A stretch of DNA of 15,612 bases from an uncultured Bacillota bacterium (GTDB taxonomy: Bacteria > Bacillota > Clostridia > Lachnospirales > Lachnospiraceae). The stretch is from positions 1 through 15,612 of the forward strand of contig CAJKMA010000061.1 of assembly GCA_905200905.1 (NCBI GenBank). Reading direction: 5' to 3'. The notes beneath the pieces are model-generated. The model made no database searches. It was not told the origin of the DNA and worked only from the letters and a program-made list of their open reading frames with translations. The first letter of the stretch is position 1. Every line of letters starts with the position of its first letter. Shown piece by piece: positions 6,896 to 13,615 of the stretch. Both the position numbers and the translations under genes were made by a program.

Positions 6896-8788
6896 TTAGA
6901 TGCCAAGAGCTGCTCTCTTCTCTTCGATTCTTGCCATCATGGCATCACCTAATTTATCAATATCTTTTTCTACAGTAAATGCTGCTTCACACCATTCTCT
7001 TGTACCGTTTGTCAGGATTTCAACCATTTCACTGGAACCTGATGCATAAGGATCTACACCTAAGAATGTATCAATACCAGATCCGATAACATAGTTACCA
7101 ATAGAAACAGCTTTCTCAGACATCCATTCAGGAGCACATCCAACAACTGGCAGCTGGGAAATATGCAGACCTGCATCTTTCGCAAGTGTTGCAGCCAGAA
7201 CCAGCATACGGGAAATATCTACACAAGATCCCATGTGAAGTACTGGAGGAATATCTGCTAATTCACAGACTCTCTTAAGGCCAGCACCGCAAATATCTTT
7301 TGCAGCTTTGTCCATAAGACCTGCTTTTGCAGCAGCCTGTGCAGAACATCCGGAAGCAATGATGATAATATCGTTTGCAACCATCTTCTTCATCAGTTCA
7401 ATGTGAGCTAAGTCAGGACGAACTCTCGGGTTGTTACATCCAACCATAGCAACTGCACCACGAAGTACACCAGATGTAATACACTGTAATAATGGTTTTG
7501 TAGTTCCTGTTACATCTACCTGTGAGTTTGTAACACCATCCAGAACTTTTACAATTGCTTCTGTGGAATATCCAACAGTTGCTTTCTGTTTCATCTGAGG
7601 AATATGTACTAATTCTGGTTTTCTGTTTTTAAAGTTTTCGATTGCCAATTTTACAATCTGAGTAGCTTTCTCTACAGCTGTATGGGCATCAAAACGGATA
7701 AATTCAGAATCTGGCATCTGAGCAATTGGAGATGTTGTGATGAACTTTGTATGGAAGCATTTGCTCAGAGGTCCCAAAGCTGGGAAAATACACTGAACGT
7801 CAACAACAATTGCTTCACAGGCACCTGTCAATACAACATTTTCCTGCTGTAAGAAGTTACCAGCCATTGGAATACCACGGCGCATTGCAACTTCATTTGA
7901 TGTACAGCAAACACCAGAAATAGTAATACCTTTTGCACCCATTTCTTTTGCGTATGCAATCATTTCCGGGCTGTCAGCTACTTCACAGATCATTTCAGAA
8001 AGACTTGGGTCATGTCCATGAACAACGATGTTTACGTTCTCTTCTACCATAACACCTAAGTTCGCTTCTGTTTCGATTGGCTTTGGAGTACCGAAAAGTA
8101 CGTCAGAGAATTCTGTTCCCATCATGGAACCGCCCCATCCATCGCCAAGGCCACAGCGAAGAGCCTGTTTTACAAGTGCTTCTGGTTTAGAAGAACATCC
8201 CATATGTGCCATGTGCATAGAACTAGCTACTTCTCTGTCGATTGCACGAGGAGCAATTTCGTTCTCTTCCCATAATTTCTGCTGTGATTCCGGAGCTCTC
8301 TTTAAGAATTTCTGTGTTCCGAATGGTTTTCCATATTCGTTTAAACCTGCTAAAGCAACTTCATGTGCCAAATCGTAGATATCTTTTCCTTCTGTTTCGA
8401 TATCCCACTCTTTTGCAATACGAATCAGTTTCTCAGGATCTTTTACTGTGTAGCAGCCATCTGCTGATGTTTCATACAATGTATGACAGATTTCACGTCC
8501 GTGGTCAGAGTGTGTAGCAGCTCCACCTGCTGTAAATTTCAGGTAGTTACGACCAACGATACCATGAACGTCACATCCACAGATACCTCTTGGAGCTTTC
8601 TTTGTAATACGGCATGGTCCCATAGTACAAATACGGCAGCAGATACCTTCTTCTCCGAATTTACAATGTGGTGTCTGATTTTTTACACGAGCCTGCCAGG
8701 TATCAGCGCCTACTTTAGCAGCTGTCTCCAGGAGTCTCGCAGTAGCAGCTTCAAATTCTTCTACTGTAGCTAATCTGAATTCACTCAT
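6896..8788 (-). CDS. acsA: Anaerobic carbon-monoxide dehydrogenase catalytic subunit AcsA (CooS type)
   Basis: A 630-residue Ni-Fe CO dehydrogenase that interconverts CO2 and CO and, with AcsB, passes CO to the A-cluster. Expected ligands are visible: Cys42 and Cys50 for the intersubunit D-cluster; Cys51, Cys54, Cys59 and Cys70 (or Cys72) for the B-cluster; and His259, Cys295, Cys333, Cys451, Cys481 and Cys522 for the C-cluster. Several numbers coincide with Carboxydothermus CODH-II. The proton-relay histidines around His93 and His96 and Lys559 in MSEKA are also present. The ATG at 8788 follows AAAGGAGG by about 6 bases. It is the first gene of its unit, 170 bases downstream of acsF and beyond a terminator. 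The organisation acsA-cooC-acsB shows it is the ACS-coupled enzyme and not a monofunctional CODH. Confidence 0.97.
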   Translation of the reverse strand: MSEFRLATVEEFEAATARLLETAAKVGADTWQARVKNQTPHCKFGEEGICCRICTMGPCRITKKAPRGICGCDVHGIVGRNYLKFTAGGAATHSDHGREICHTLYETSADGCYTVKDPEKLIRIAKEWDIETEGKDIYDLAHEVALAGLNEYGKPFGTQKFLKRAPESQQKLWEENEIAPRAIDREVASSMHMAHMGCSSKPEALVKQALRCGLGDGWGGSMMGTEFSDVLFGTPKPIETEANLGVMVEENVNIVVHGHDPSLSEMICEVADSPEMIAYAKEMGAKGITISGVCCTSNEVAMRRGIPMAGNFLQQENVVLTGACEAIVVDVQCIFPALGPLSKCFHTKFITTSPIAQMPDSEFIRFDAHTAVEKATQIVKLAIENFKNRKPELVHIPQMKQKATVGYSTEAIVKVLDGVTNSQVDVTGTTKPLLQCITSGVLRGAVAMVGCNNPRVRPDLAHIELMKKMVANDIIIIASGCSAQAAAKAGLMDKAAKDICGAGLKRVCELADIPPVLHMGSCVDISRMLVLAATLAKDAGLHISQLPVVGCAPEWMSEKAVSIGNYVIGSGIDTFLGVDPYASGSSEMVEILTNGTREWCEAAFTVEKDIDKLGDAMMARIEEKRAALGI

Positions 8789-8828
8789 GAATATCCTCCT
8801 TTTACTATCGCCTCTTTTTCATACTTTC

Positions 8829-8882
8829 TGAAGTCGGCACACTTCAAATATTGGGGCTTCCCCATTTATCCGCCCCAGGGGG
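8829..8882 (-). promoter_or_regulatory. GC-rich structured leader upstream of acsA
   Basis: Between the acsF terminator and acsA, a GC-rich island in an AT-rich setting reads on the minus strand as C5-T-G4, then GGGG-AAG-CCCC (8863-8853), then TGAAGT/ACTTCA with a 6-base loop (8846-8829). The four C/G tracts can pair in more than one way. No convincing promoter was found in this stretch: TTGAAG with TATGAA 18 bases on matches only 4 of 6 at each hexamer. It may be an attenuation or mRNA-stability leader. Confidence 0.35.
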
Positions 8883-8896
8883 TTATAAAGCTTTAT

Positions 8897-8939
8897 AAAA
8901 AACCCTCTTTGCCTCGCAGCAATTACTAAACAAAGAGGG
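8897..8939 (-). terminator. Intrinsic terminator after acsF
   Basis: On the minus strand a perfect 9-bp stem CCCTCTTTG (8939-8931) / CAAAGAGGG (8911-8903) with a 19-base loop is followed immediately by T6 (8902-8897). It lies 20 bases after the acsF stop and separates the chaperone/metF unit from acsA-cooC-acsB. Confidence 0.8.
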
Positions 8940-8958
8940 AAAAGCTTACGCTTTATCA

Positions 8959-9729
8959 CTATAAACCTAATTTATCTACAATGTCCCGTATTGCTTTTTT
9001 CACCGGAGAGTCTTCTGGAAGCTGAATGGTAGGTGTACCATCACAGTCATACTCAAAAACAGTCTCATCCTGAGGTACAACCCCTAAAAGCTGAAGCCCC
9101 TGTTTTTCAATTTCTTCCTTTGTACCCTCATTCAGAACTCCACCAGGAGCACGGTTGATAATCAGGCCAACCTGACTAGGATGCATATCGCATTCCTTAA
9201 TCAATTCTGCAATTCTGCCAACTGCCTGCACTCCTCTTCTGGAGCAATCGCTGACTAAAATCGCTGTCTGCATGCTTGGAAGCACGCCACGGCTGATATG
9301 TTCCATACCAGCTTCATTATCTACAATAATGTAAGGATAATTTTTCTCAAGTCTCTGAAGCTGCGCCTGCAAAAGACCATTTACAAAACAATAACAGCCT
9401 TTTCCTTGTGTACGCCCCATAACCAAAAGATCAAAATCATCATCTTCCACCAACGCATCATCAAACTTAAACTCCATATAGTCTGCCTTGGTCATTCCAG
9501 CCGGAATAGGATTATCTTTTGCCATTTCTGATCTGGCAACCTCCTCCCGAACATCACCCAAAGTGGATTCCACTTTCACACCCAGTACTTCATTCAGGTT
9601 TGAATTTGCATCTGCATCAACCGCAAGAATAGGACCCTTGCCCTTTTCACCCAAATACTGAATTATTAATCCAGTCAATGTTGTCTTACCTACGCCGCCT
9701 TTTCCAGCAACCGCAATTACATGTGCCAT
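8959..9729 (-). CDS. acsF: AcsF/CooC-type nickel-insertion ATPase
   Basis: A 256-residue MinD-type ATPase, the second in the cluster. It has the P-loop GKGGVGKTT (9-17), the AVDADANSNL segment (36-45) and a CxC motif Cys112-Tyr-Cys114. By family and by position in an acs cluster it is the likely acetyl-CoA synthase maturation factor AcsF, which helps nickel activation of the A-cluster; but AcsF and CooC are close relatives and assignment by sequence alone is not certain. It differs clearly from the CooC at 6088-6855 (for example around the CxC motif), so it is not a recent duplicate. The ATG at 9729 is preceded by AGGAGGTG; a GTG four codons earlier overlaps that site and is rejected. It starts 30 bases after the metF stop and is followed by a terminator. 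Confidence 0.85.
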   Translation of the reverse strand: MAHVIAVAGKGGVGKTTLTGLIIQYLGEKGKGPILAVDADANSNLNEVLGVKVESTLGDVREEVARSEMAKDNPIPAGMTKADYMEFKFDDALVEDDDFDLLVMGRTQGKGCYCFVNGLLQAQLQRLEKNYPYIIVDNEAGMEHISRGVLPSMQTAILVSDCSRRGVQAVGRIAELIKECDMHPSQVGLIINRAPGGVLNEGTKEEIEKQGLQLLGVVPQDETVFEYDCDGTPTIQLPEDSPVKKAIRDIVDKLGL

Positions 9730-9740
9730 AATAAAGGGCA

Positions 9741-9746
9741 CCTCCT
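9741..9746 (-). promoter_or_regulatory. Ribosome binding site fixing the acsF start
   Basis: AGGAGG, continuing as AGGAGGTG, lies 11 bases before the ATG at 9729. An in-frame GTG at 9741-9739 would begin inside this site and is therefore not the start. Confidence 0.7.
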
Positions 9747-9759
9747 AATCATTCCATTC

Positions 9760-10677
9760 TTAAACTAATGTGCAAAGACCAGATCTATCAATAATTTCAG
9801 ATACGTCTTTCCACTTATTCAGAGCATACAGATGGATACCATTGATACCACATGCACGGTATTCATCAATCTGATTAATTGTATATTCAATACCAGCTTC
9901 TCTGAATCTTTCTTTCTTACCTTCTACATCTGCATCAAATGGATCTTTTACGAATGGGTTCGGGAAAATCCAGTTTCTGGAGATAATCTCGCAAAGTTCA
10001 CGAGGCATTACACAAGCATTACGTGAAAGAGCCATGTTAATGGTAGCAGCCTGATCCAGAATTGGCATAATACCAACATCAACTGGCATAGTGATTCCAG
10101 CGCAACGGATAGCATCCAGCCAGTATTTAAACTGTTCCATATCCCAGCAAAGCTGTGTCATGATGTAGTCTGCACCATTATCCTGTTTCTGTTTCAGAAC
10201 AGCAATATCAGACTCCAGACTACGACAGGAAATATGTCCTTCTGGTGAACCTGCAACAGCGATTTCGATTTTATCGCCAAATTCTTTACGAACATAAGCT
10301 ACTAAGTCTGTTGCATATGCGAAATCTCCGCCTGTTCCTGTCCATCCAAATGGAAGGTCACCGCGCAGTGCCAGCATGTGATCCACACCATTATCCAGAT
10401 AATTCTGCAGCTGGTCTTTAATGCCTTCTGCTGTGTTTCCAATGCAGGTAAAATGAGTTACAGGAACAGTACCTGCATCCTGAATCATTTTGCACACATC
10501 CATATTCTTTCCTACGTTTGTTCCACCAGCGCCATATGTACAAGAAATGTAAGCTGGCTGGTATTTGCACAAATGTTCAATTGTGCCTGGAAGATTTTCC
10601 ATACCTTTGTCTGTTTTTGGTGGGAACAGCTCAAAAGAAAGGAGCATTTTTTCTTTCATTGCTTCTGATAATTTCAT
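9760..10677 (-). CDS. metF: 5,10-methylenetetrahydrofolate reductase MetF
   Basis: A 305-residue FAD-dependent TIM-barrel reductase that makes 5-methyl-H4folate, the methyl donor for AcsE. Recognisable segments are SFELFPPK with the catalytic Glu16, the YISCTYGAGGT region, AVAGSPEGH, the D-x-M-Q-L/C-W-D strand, GIMPILDQA and the C-terminal GINGIHLYALNK. Length matches the classical single-subunit enzyme of about 300 residues. The ATG at 10677 has GGAGGT at about 9 bases. It lies 63 bases after cooT and ends 30 bases before acsF. Many clostridial acetogens place a zinc-containing metV next to metF; none is present here. From memory, the relative Peptostreptococcus (now Blautia) productus has a reported single-subunit NADH-dependent enzyme, which fits. 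The electron donor cannot be read from the sequence. Confidence 0.95.
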   Translation of the reverse strand: MKLSEAMKEKMLLSFELFPPKTDKGMENLPGTIEHLCKYQPAYISCTYGAGGTNVGKNMDVCKMIQDAGTVPVTHFTCIGNTAEGIKDQLQNYLDNGVDHMLALRGDLPFGWTGTGGDFAYATDLVAYVRKEFGDKIEIAVAGSPEGHISCRSLESDIAVLKQKQDNGADYIMTQLCWDMEQFKYWLDAIRCAGITMPVDVGIMPILDQAATINMALSRNACVMPRELCEIISRNWIFPNPFVKDPFDADVEGKKERFREAGIEYTINQIDEYRACGINGIHLYALNKWKDVSEIIDRSGLCTLV

Positions 10678-10740
10678 TAGTTTCTACCTCCGCATATTGA
10701 GTTTTTTTATTTTAAGGTGTTACCCTTTAAAACCAAAATC

Positions 10741-10923
10741 TTACTGGCAGTCCAGCTTTACAATGCTGTTTGCCAAATCAACCATTAAAATCTTACCTTC
10801 TATTACTTTTGTTTCGCCCATAATGTCACGAAGAATCACTTTATCCCCGTCCACATCAATACGGCTTACCATCTTACAGATTACCGTGTTGTCACTTTCT
10901 TTCTGAACCGTTGCAAGACACAT
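10741..10923 (-). CDS. cooT: CooT family nickel-binding protein
   Basis: A 60-residue protein beginning MCLATV and ending in VDLANSIVKLDCQ, typical of the CooT family of small beta-strand proteins. In the characterised Rhodospirillum rubrum protein a homodimer binds one nickel using Cys2 near the N-terminus; Cys2 is present here, with further cysteines at 16 and 59. In R. rubrum cooT lies with cooC and cooJ behind the CO dehydrogenase gene and supports nickel insertion. Here it sits between a His-rich protein and metF at the head of the acetogenesis cluster, which supports the same role. The ATG at 10923 follows AAAAGGAGG by 12 bases, a somewhat long spacing. It starts 27 bases after the upstream gene. 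Older annotations often call this family a predicted RNA-binding protein. Confidence 0.88.
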   Translation of the reverse strand: MCLATVQKESDNTVICKMVSRIDVDGDKVILRDIMGETKVIEGKILMVDLANSIVKLDCQ

Positions 10924-10950
10924 AATTTTATAAAGCCTCCTTTTATAAGC

Positions 10951-11277
10951 CTATTTCAAATGTTCTTTTACTAAGGTCAACGCTAATCCAAGGCGCATAT
11001 TACCTTTTTGAAAATCAGCAACGCCTTCTTTGATGGTTCTGGCAGCATCTTCCATTCCCAGTTTTACCAGGTTGTCAGCCATCTGATCCAATTCTTCTGC
11101 ATGATGCTGGTTATGAGAAAGCATATAATTCAGCAGCGCTACCACTTCATCTGTGCAGTTTTTCTCACAGCCTTCTTTACATTCATGACAATGTTCATGG
11201 TTGTGTTCATGGTCATGATGATGTCCTTCACTTCCATGAGGAATCACATTTCCATTTTCATCTTTAATTAAATGCAT
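10951..11277 (-). CDS. His/Cys-rich CooJ-like putative nickel-binding protein
   Basis: A 108-residue protein with a metal-binding N-terminal tail. Nine histidines lie between residues 14 and 31, alternating with Asp/Glu (HHHDHEHNHEHCH), and they lead into four cysteines at 30, 33, 37 and 41 (C-x2-C-x3-C-x3-C). Residues 45-108 look like two or three amphipathic helices, starting with LLNYMLSHNQHHAEEL, which adds His55, His58 and His59. There is no signal peptide or membrane segment, so it should be cytoplasmic. I infer nickel storage or buffering for AcsA/AcsB, by analogy with R. rubrum CooJ, because cooT follows 27 bases downstream; binding of zinc or cobalt is equally possible on sequence alone. 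The ATG at 11277 is preceded by AAAGGA at a normal distance. A longer frame with 21 extra residues lacks a ribosome site. It is the first gene of the cluster. Confidence 0.75.
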   Translation of the reverse strand: MHLIKDENGNVIPHGSEGHHHDHEHNHEHCHECKEGCEKNCTDEVVALLNYMLSHNQHHAEELDQMADNLVKLGMEDAARTIKEGVADFQKGNMRLGLALTLVKEHLK

Positions 11278-11341
11278 ATTTCCATCCTTTCTCTGCCTCG
11301 TTATTTTTTCTAGGCATAATGAATGACAATAATTTATCAAT

Positions 11342-11381
11342 TATCTTGATTATACATGTTTTTTCATCTTTTATCAAGATA
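11342..11381. repeat. Perfect 9-bp inverted repeat enclosing the cluster promoter
   Basis: TATCTTGAT (11342-11350) and ATCAAGATA (11373-11381) are exact reverse complements with a 22-base spacer; their centres are 31 bases apart, about three helical turns. One arm overlaps the -35 hexamer and the other covers the end of the -10 and the expected start site. This geometry suits a regulator operator. Confidence 0.6.
11349..11377 (-). promoter_or_regulatory. Promoter of the acetogenesis cluster
   Basis: On the minus strand a -35 TTGATA (11377-11372) and a perfect -10 TATAAT (11354-11349) are separated by exactly 17 bases. The predicted start is near 11342, giving a leader of about 65 bases before the CooJ-like gene. 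No better promoter is seen upstream. Confidence 0.85.
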
Positions 11382-11650
11382 TTTTATGTTTTTTTCCCTG
11401 TTCATAAGGTAAATATTTTCAACAAATCCCTCCTTGTTTTTTGTTTCTTTGTTACTTTTTTACGTTATCATTTTAATACGCCAAATTATCATTTGGGACA
11501 TTTTAACCATACCCCATCGAGATTTTTTGTGTAATTTTAAGAAAAATGCGTTTTTATTCCTGACTCTGTATATTTTTAAACAAACTTTTTATAATATTTC
11601 TTGTCAGAATACTTATTTAATAAATTTGTCTAACATTTTTCACATTTTCA

Positions 11651-11659
11651 TGCTATACT
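11651..11659 (+). promoter_or_regulatory. Extended -10 promoter of the aldo/keto reductase gene
   Basis: TGCTATACT is a good extended -10 element (TGn then TATACT). No consensus -35 is found at the normal distance; TTGTCT lies 22 bases upstream, which is too far. Start would be near 11666, immediately ahead of the ribosome site AAGGAGGG at 11672-11679, so the leader is very short. Confidence 0.55.
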
Positions 11660-11686
11660 AGTAAGGACATTAAGGAGGGTAATTTT

Positions 11687-12526
11687 ATGTCTTTTGGTGA
11701 ACATGTAATACAACTAAATGACGCAAGAGAAATGCCTCTATTAGGGCTGGGTGTTTACAAGGTTACAGATGATGCTGAAGTAAGGCAGACCATAGGGGAT
11801 GCTGTCTCCTCTGGATATCATTTAATTGATACTGCTTCTTTTTATAAAAACGAAGAAGGCATTGGAAAAGCATTAAAAGCACTAGACGTCCCAAGAGAGG
11901 ACTTATTTATTACCACAAAAATCTGGAATACAGCACAACGTATTGGAGATATTGAAGACAGTTTTCATAGAAGCCTAGAACGTCTCGGTCTTGATTACGT
12001 GGATTTATATCTAATCCACTGGCCTGTACCAGGCTGTTTTTGTGATACTTGGAAAATCATGGAAAAACTTCAGAGTCAAGGAAAAATCAAATCCATTGGT
12101 GTTTCCAACTTTTCTATCCAGGATTTAGAAACTTTGATGGCTTCCACAGATATCATCCCAGCTGTAAACCAAGTGGAATTTCATCCACTTTTTAATCATC
12201 CGCAACTTCTTGCCTACTGCAAGGAACACCATATTACAGTACAAGCCTATGCTCCTCTGGCAAGAGGCGCCTACTTAAACAGCCCGCTGATGATTGAAAT
12301 TGGAAATCGCCATAAAAAAACTCCCGCCCAGATAGGTTTGCGTTGGCTGCTTCAACAGGGAATTTCTGTCATTCCAAAATCTGTACATAAAGATCGTATT
12401 GAAGAAAATAGTCAGATTTTCGATTTTACGCTCACAGAAGAAGAAATGGCTGCTATTACTGCCATGGACATTCAGCAACGCGTGGCAGGAATACCTGAAG
12501 ATATGGTTCCCTACATCATAAAATAA
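11687..12526 (+). CDS. Aldo/keto reductase
   Basis: A 279-residue NAD(P)H-dependent reductase of the aldo/keto reductase superfamily, nearest in character to the bacterial 2,5-diketo-gluconate reductase-like (AKR5) group. The catalytic tetrad is visible: Asp48 (LIDTA), Tyr53 (FYKNE), Lys78 (TTKIW) and His111 (LIHWP). Further family marks are GVSNF, VNQVEFHP, and the cofactor-phosphate region IPKSVHKDRIEEN near residues 228-240. It is a cytoplasmic (alpha/beta)8 barrel of normal length. The substrate cannot be predicted. The ATG at 11687 has a strong AAGGAGGG 7 bases upstream. It is the only plus-strand gene, is monocistronic, and ends in a bidirectional terminator. Nothing links it functionally to the acetogenesis genes apart from the shared divergent region. 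Confidence 0.93.
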   Translation: MSFGEHVIQLNDAREMPLLGLGVYKVTDDAEVRQTIGDAVSSGYHLIDTASFYKNEEGIGKALKALDVPREDLFITTKIWNTAQRIGDIEDSFHRSLERLGLDYVDLYLIHWPVPGCFCDTWKIMEKLQSQGKIKSIGVSNFSIQDLETLMASTDIIPAVNQVEFHPLFNHPQLLAYCKEHHITVQAYAPLARGAYLNSPLMIEIGNRHKKTPAQIGLRWLLQQGISVIPKSVHKDRIEENSQIFDFTLTEEEMAAITAMDIQQRVAGIPEDMVPYIIK

Positions 12527-12532
12527 TAGGGC

Positions 12533-12600
12533 AAAAAAGGATGTTACTTCAAAATGACAATCAAAACTACGGATTGTATTTTGTGTAACATCCTCTTTTT
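12533..12600. terminator. Bidirectional intrinsic terminator between aldo/keto reductase and gpsA
   Basis: GGATGTTAC (12539-12547) pairs with GTAACATCC (12585-12593). The stem continues inward with CAAAAT/ATTTTG and ACAATC/GATTGT, interrupted by small bulges, making a stem of about 21 pairs. A6 precedes it and a T-rich tract (TCTTTTTTT) follows, so it can end transcription of both convergent genes. Confidence 0.88.
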
Positions 12601-13611
12601 TTACTTCCAGGAGCTATCCCAGGATTCTATTTTTTTATCACGCACCATGAGCTCTCTCACAGCCTCCCCAGGTTCTTTCTCCTCAAACAGCACTCTATTC
12701 ACCTGTTCAATAATCGGCATTTCTACCTGGTACTTTCTAGAAAGCTCCAATCCAGCCTTCGCTGAATAGACGCCTTCCACTACCATTTTAACCTCTGCCA
12801 TGGCCTGCTCCATGGTTCTGCCCTGCCCCATAAGATATCCTGCTTTTCTGTTACGGCTATGTTTGCTAGCACAGGTCACAATAAGATCTCCAATTCCAGA
12901 TAATCCGTAGAAAGTCTCTGCCTTCGCACCCATAGCAACTCCAAGACGGACAATCTCCGTAATACCCCTTGTAATCAAGGCCGCCTTAGTATTATCACCA
13001 TATCCAAGACCATCTGCTGTTCCTGCTGCCAAGGCAATCACATTTTTCAAAGCACCACCTAATTCAATCCCAAGAATGTCCGGACTGATATATACCCGAA
13101 ACACTGGACTCATAAAAATATTCTGCAAATATTCTGCTGTTTTTTTATCTCTGGCTCCCACCACACAAGTGGTAGGAAGGCCTCTGCTTACCTCTTCTGC
13201 ATGGCTTGGCCCCGACAAAACACAAGCGCGAACCCCTGGAAGTTCTTCTTCTATCATATCTGTCAGGGTAGTTAAGGTATGAGCTTCAATTCCTTTTGCC
13301 ACATTGACAACCAGTTGCCTCTGCACTACATATGGTTTCAATTTTTTTGAAGTTTCCCGTACAGCCACAGAAGGAACTGCCAGCACCAAAACATCTCTAT
13401 TCTTAGCAGCTCGTTCCAAACTACTGGTAATCTCTAACTCTTGTGGCAACATCACTCCCGGAAGCTTATCCTTATGCTCCCTGGTTTTTGAAAGTTCAGC
13501 TGCCTGTTCCTCTCTATGAGACCAGAGTATCGTATCATGTCCATTCCCCACAAGAAGCATTGCCAAGGCTGTTCCCCAACTACCTGCTCCTATTACACTT
13601 ACTTTCGCCAT
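12601..13611 (-). CDS. gpsA: Glycerol-3-phosphate dehydrogenase [NAD(P)+] GpsA
   Basis: A 336-residue cytoplasmic enzyme that reduces dihydroxyacetone phosphate to sn-glycerol-3-phosphate for phospholipid synthesis. The N-terminal Rossmann fold has GAGSWGTA (8-15), followed by the conserved VVNVAKGIE (101-109), LSGPSHAEE (132-140), the GGALKNVIALAAG segment with Lys189, and GLSGIGDLIVTC (236-247). I chose the ATG at 13611: the conserved MAKVSVIGAG begins there and GAGGT lies 8 bases upstream. The open frame extends 55 codons further, but that part overlaps plsY in another frame and has no family sequence. The start is 4 bases after the plsY stop, implying translational coupling. PlsY uses the product of this enzyme, so the pairing is metabolic as well. 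Confidence 0.96.
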   Translation of the reverse strand: MAKVSVIGAGSWGTALAMLLVGNGHDTILWSHREEQAAELSKTREHKDKLPGVMLPQELEITSSLERAAKNRDVLVLAVPSVAVRETSKKLKPYVVQRQLVVNVAKGIEAHTLTTLTDMIEEELPGVRACVLSGPSHAEEVSRGLPTTCVVGARDKKTAEYLQNIFMSPVFRVYISPDILGIELGGALKNVIALAAGTADGLGYGDNTKAALITRGITEIVRLGVAMGAKAETFYGLSGIGDLIVTCASKHSRNRKAGYLMGQGRTMEQAMAEVKMVVEGVYSAKAGLELSRKYQVEMPIIEQVNRVLFEEKEPGEAVRELMVRDKKIESWDSSWK

Positions 13612-13615
13612 GGTT

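Larger units (their letters stand above)
11278..11686. promoter_or_regulatory. AT-rich divergent intergenic region, no gene seen
   Basis: This 409-base region separates the minus-strand acetogenesis cluster from the plus-strand aldo/keto reductase. It holds the two divergent promoters, an inverted repeat around the cluster promoter, and a palindrome CCAAAT-TATC-ATTTGG at 11481-11496. The remaining sequence is very AT-rich with short open frames that lack ribosome sites or recognisable composition, so I call no gene in it. Confidence 0.7.

Noticed and set aside
8789..8850. Possible acsA promoter (TTGAAG, 18 bases, TATGAA)
   Set aside because: Only four of six bases match at each hexamer and it overlaps a hairpin, so it is mentioned but not called as a promoter.
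11264..11317. Possible 17-residue leader peptide overlapping the CooJ-like start
   Set aside because: No ribosome site precedes its ATG, and no run of regulatory codons or attenuator follows.
11278..11340. 21-residue N-terminal extension of the CooJ-like protein
   Set aside because: The ATG at 11277 has a good ribosome site. The longer start would lie at the predicted transcription start, leaving no leader.
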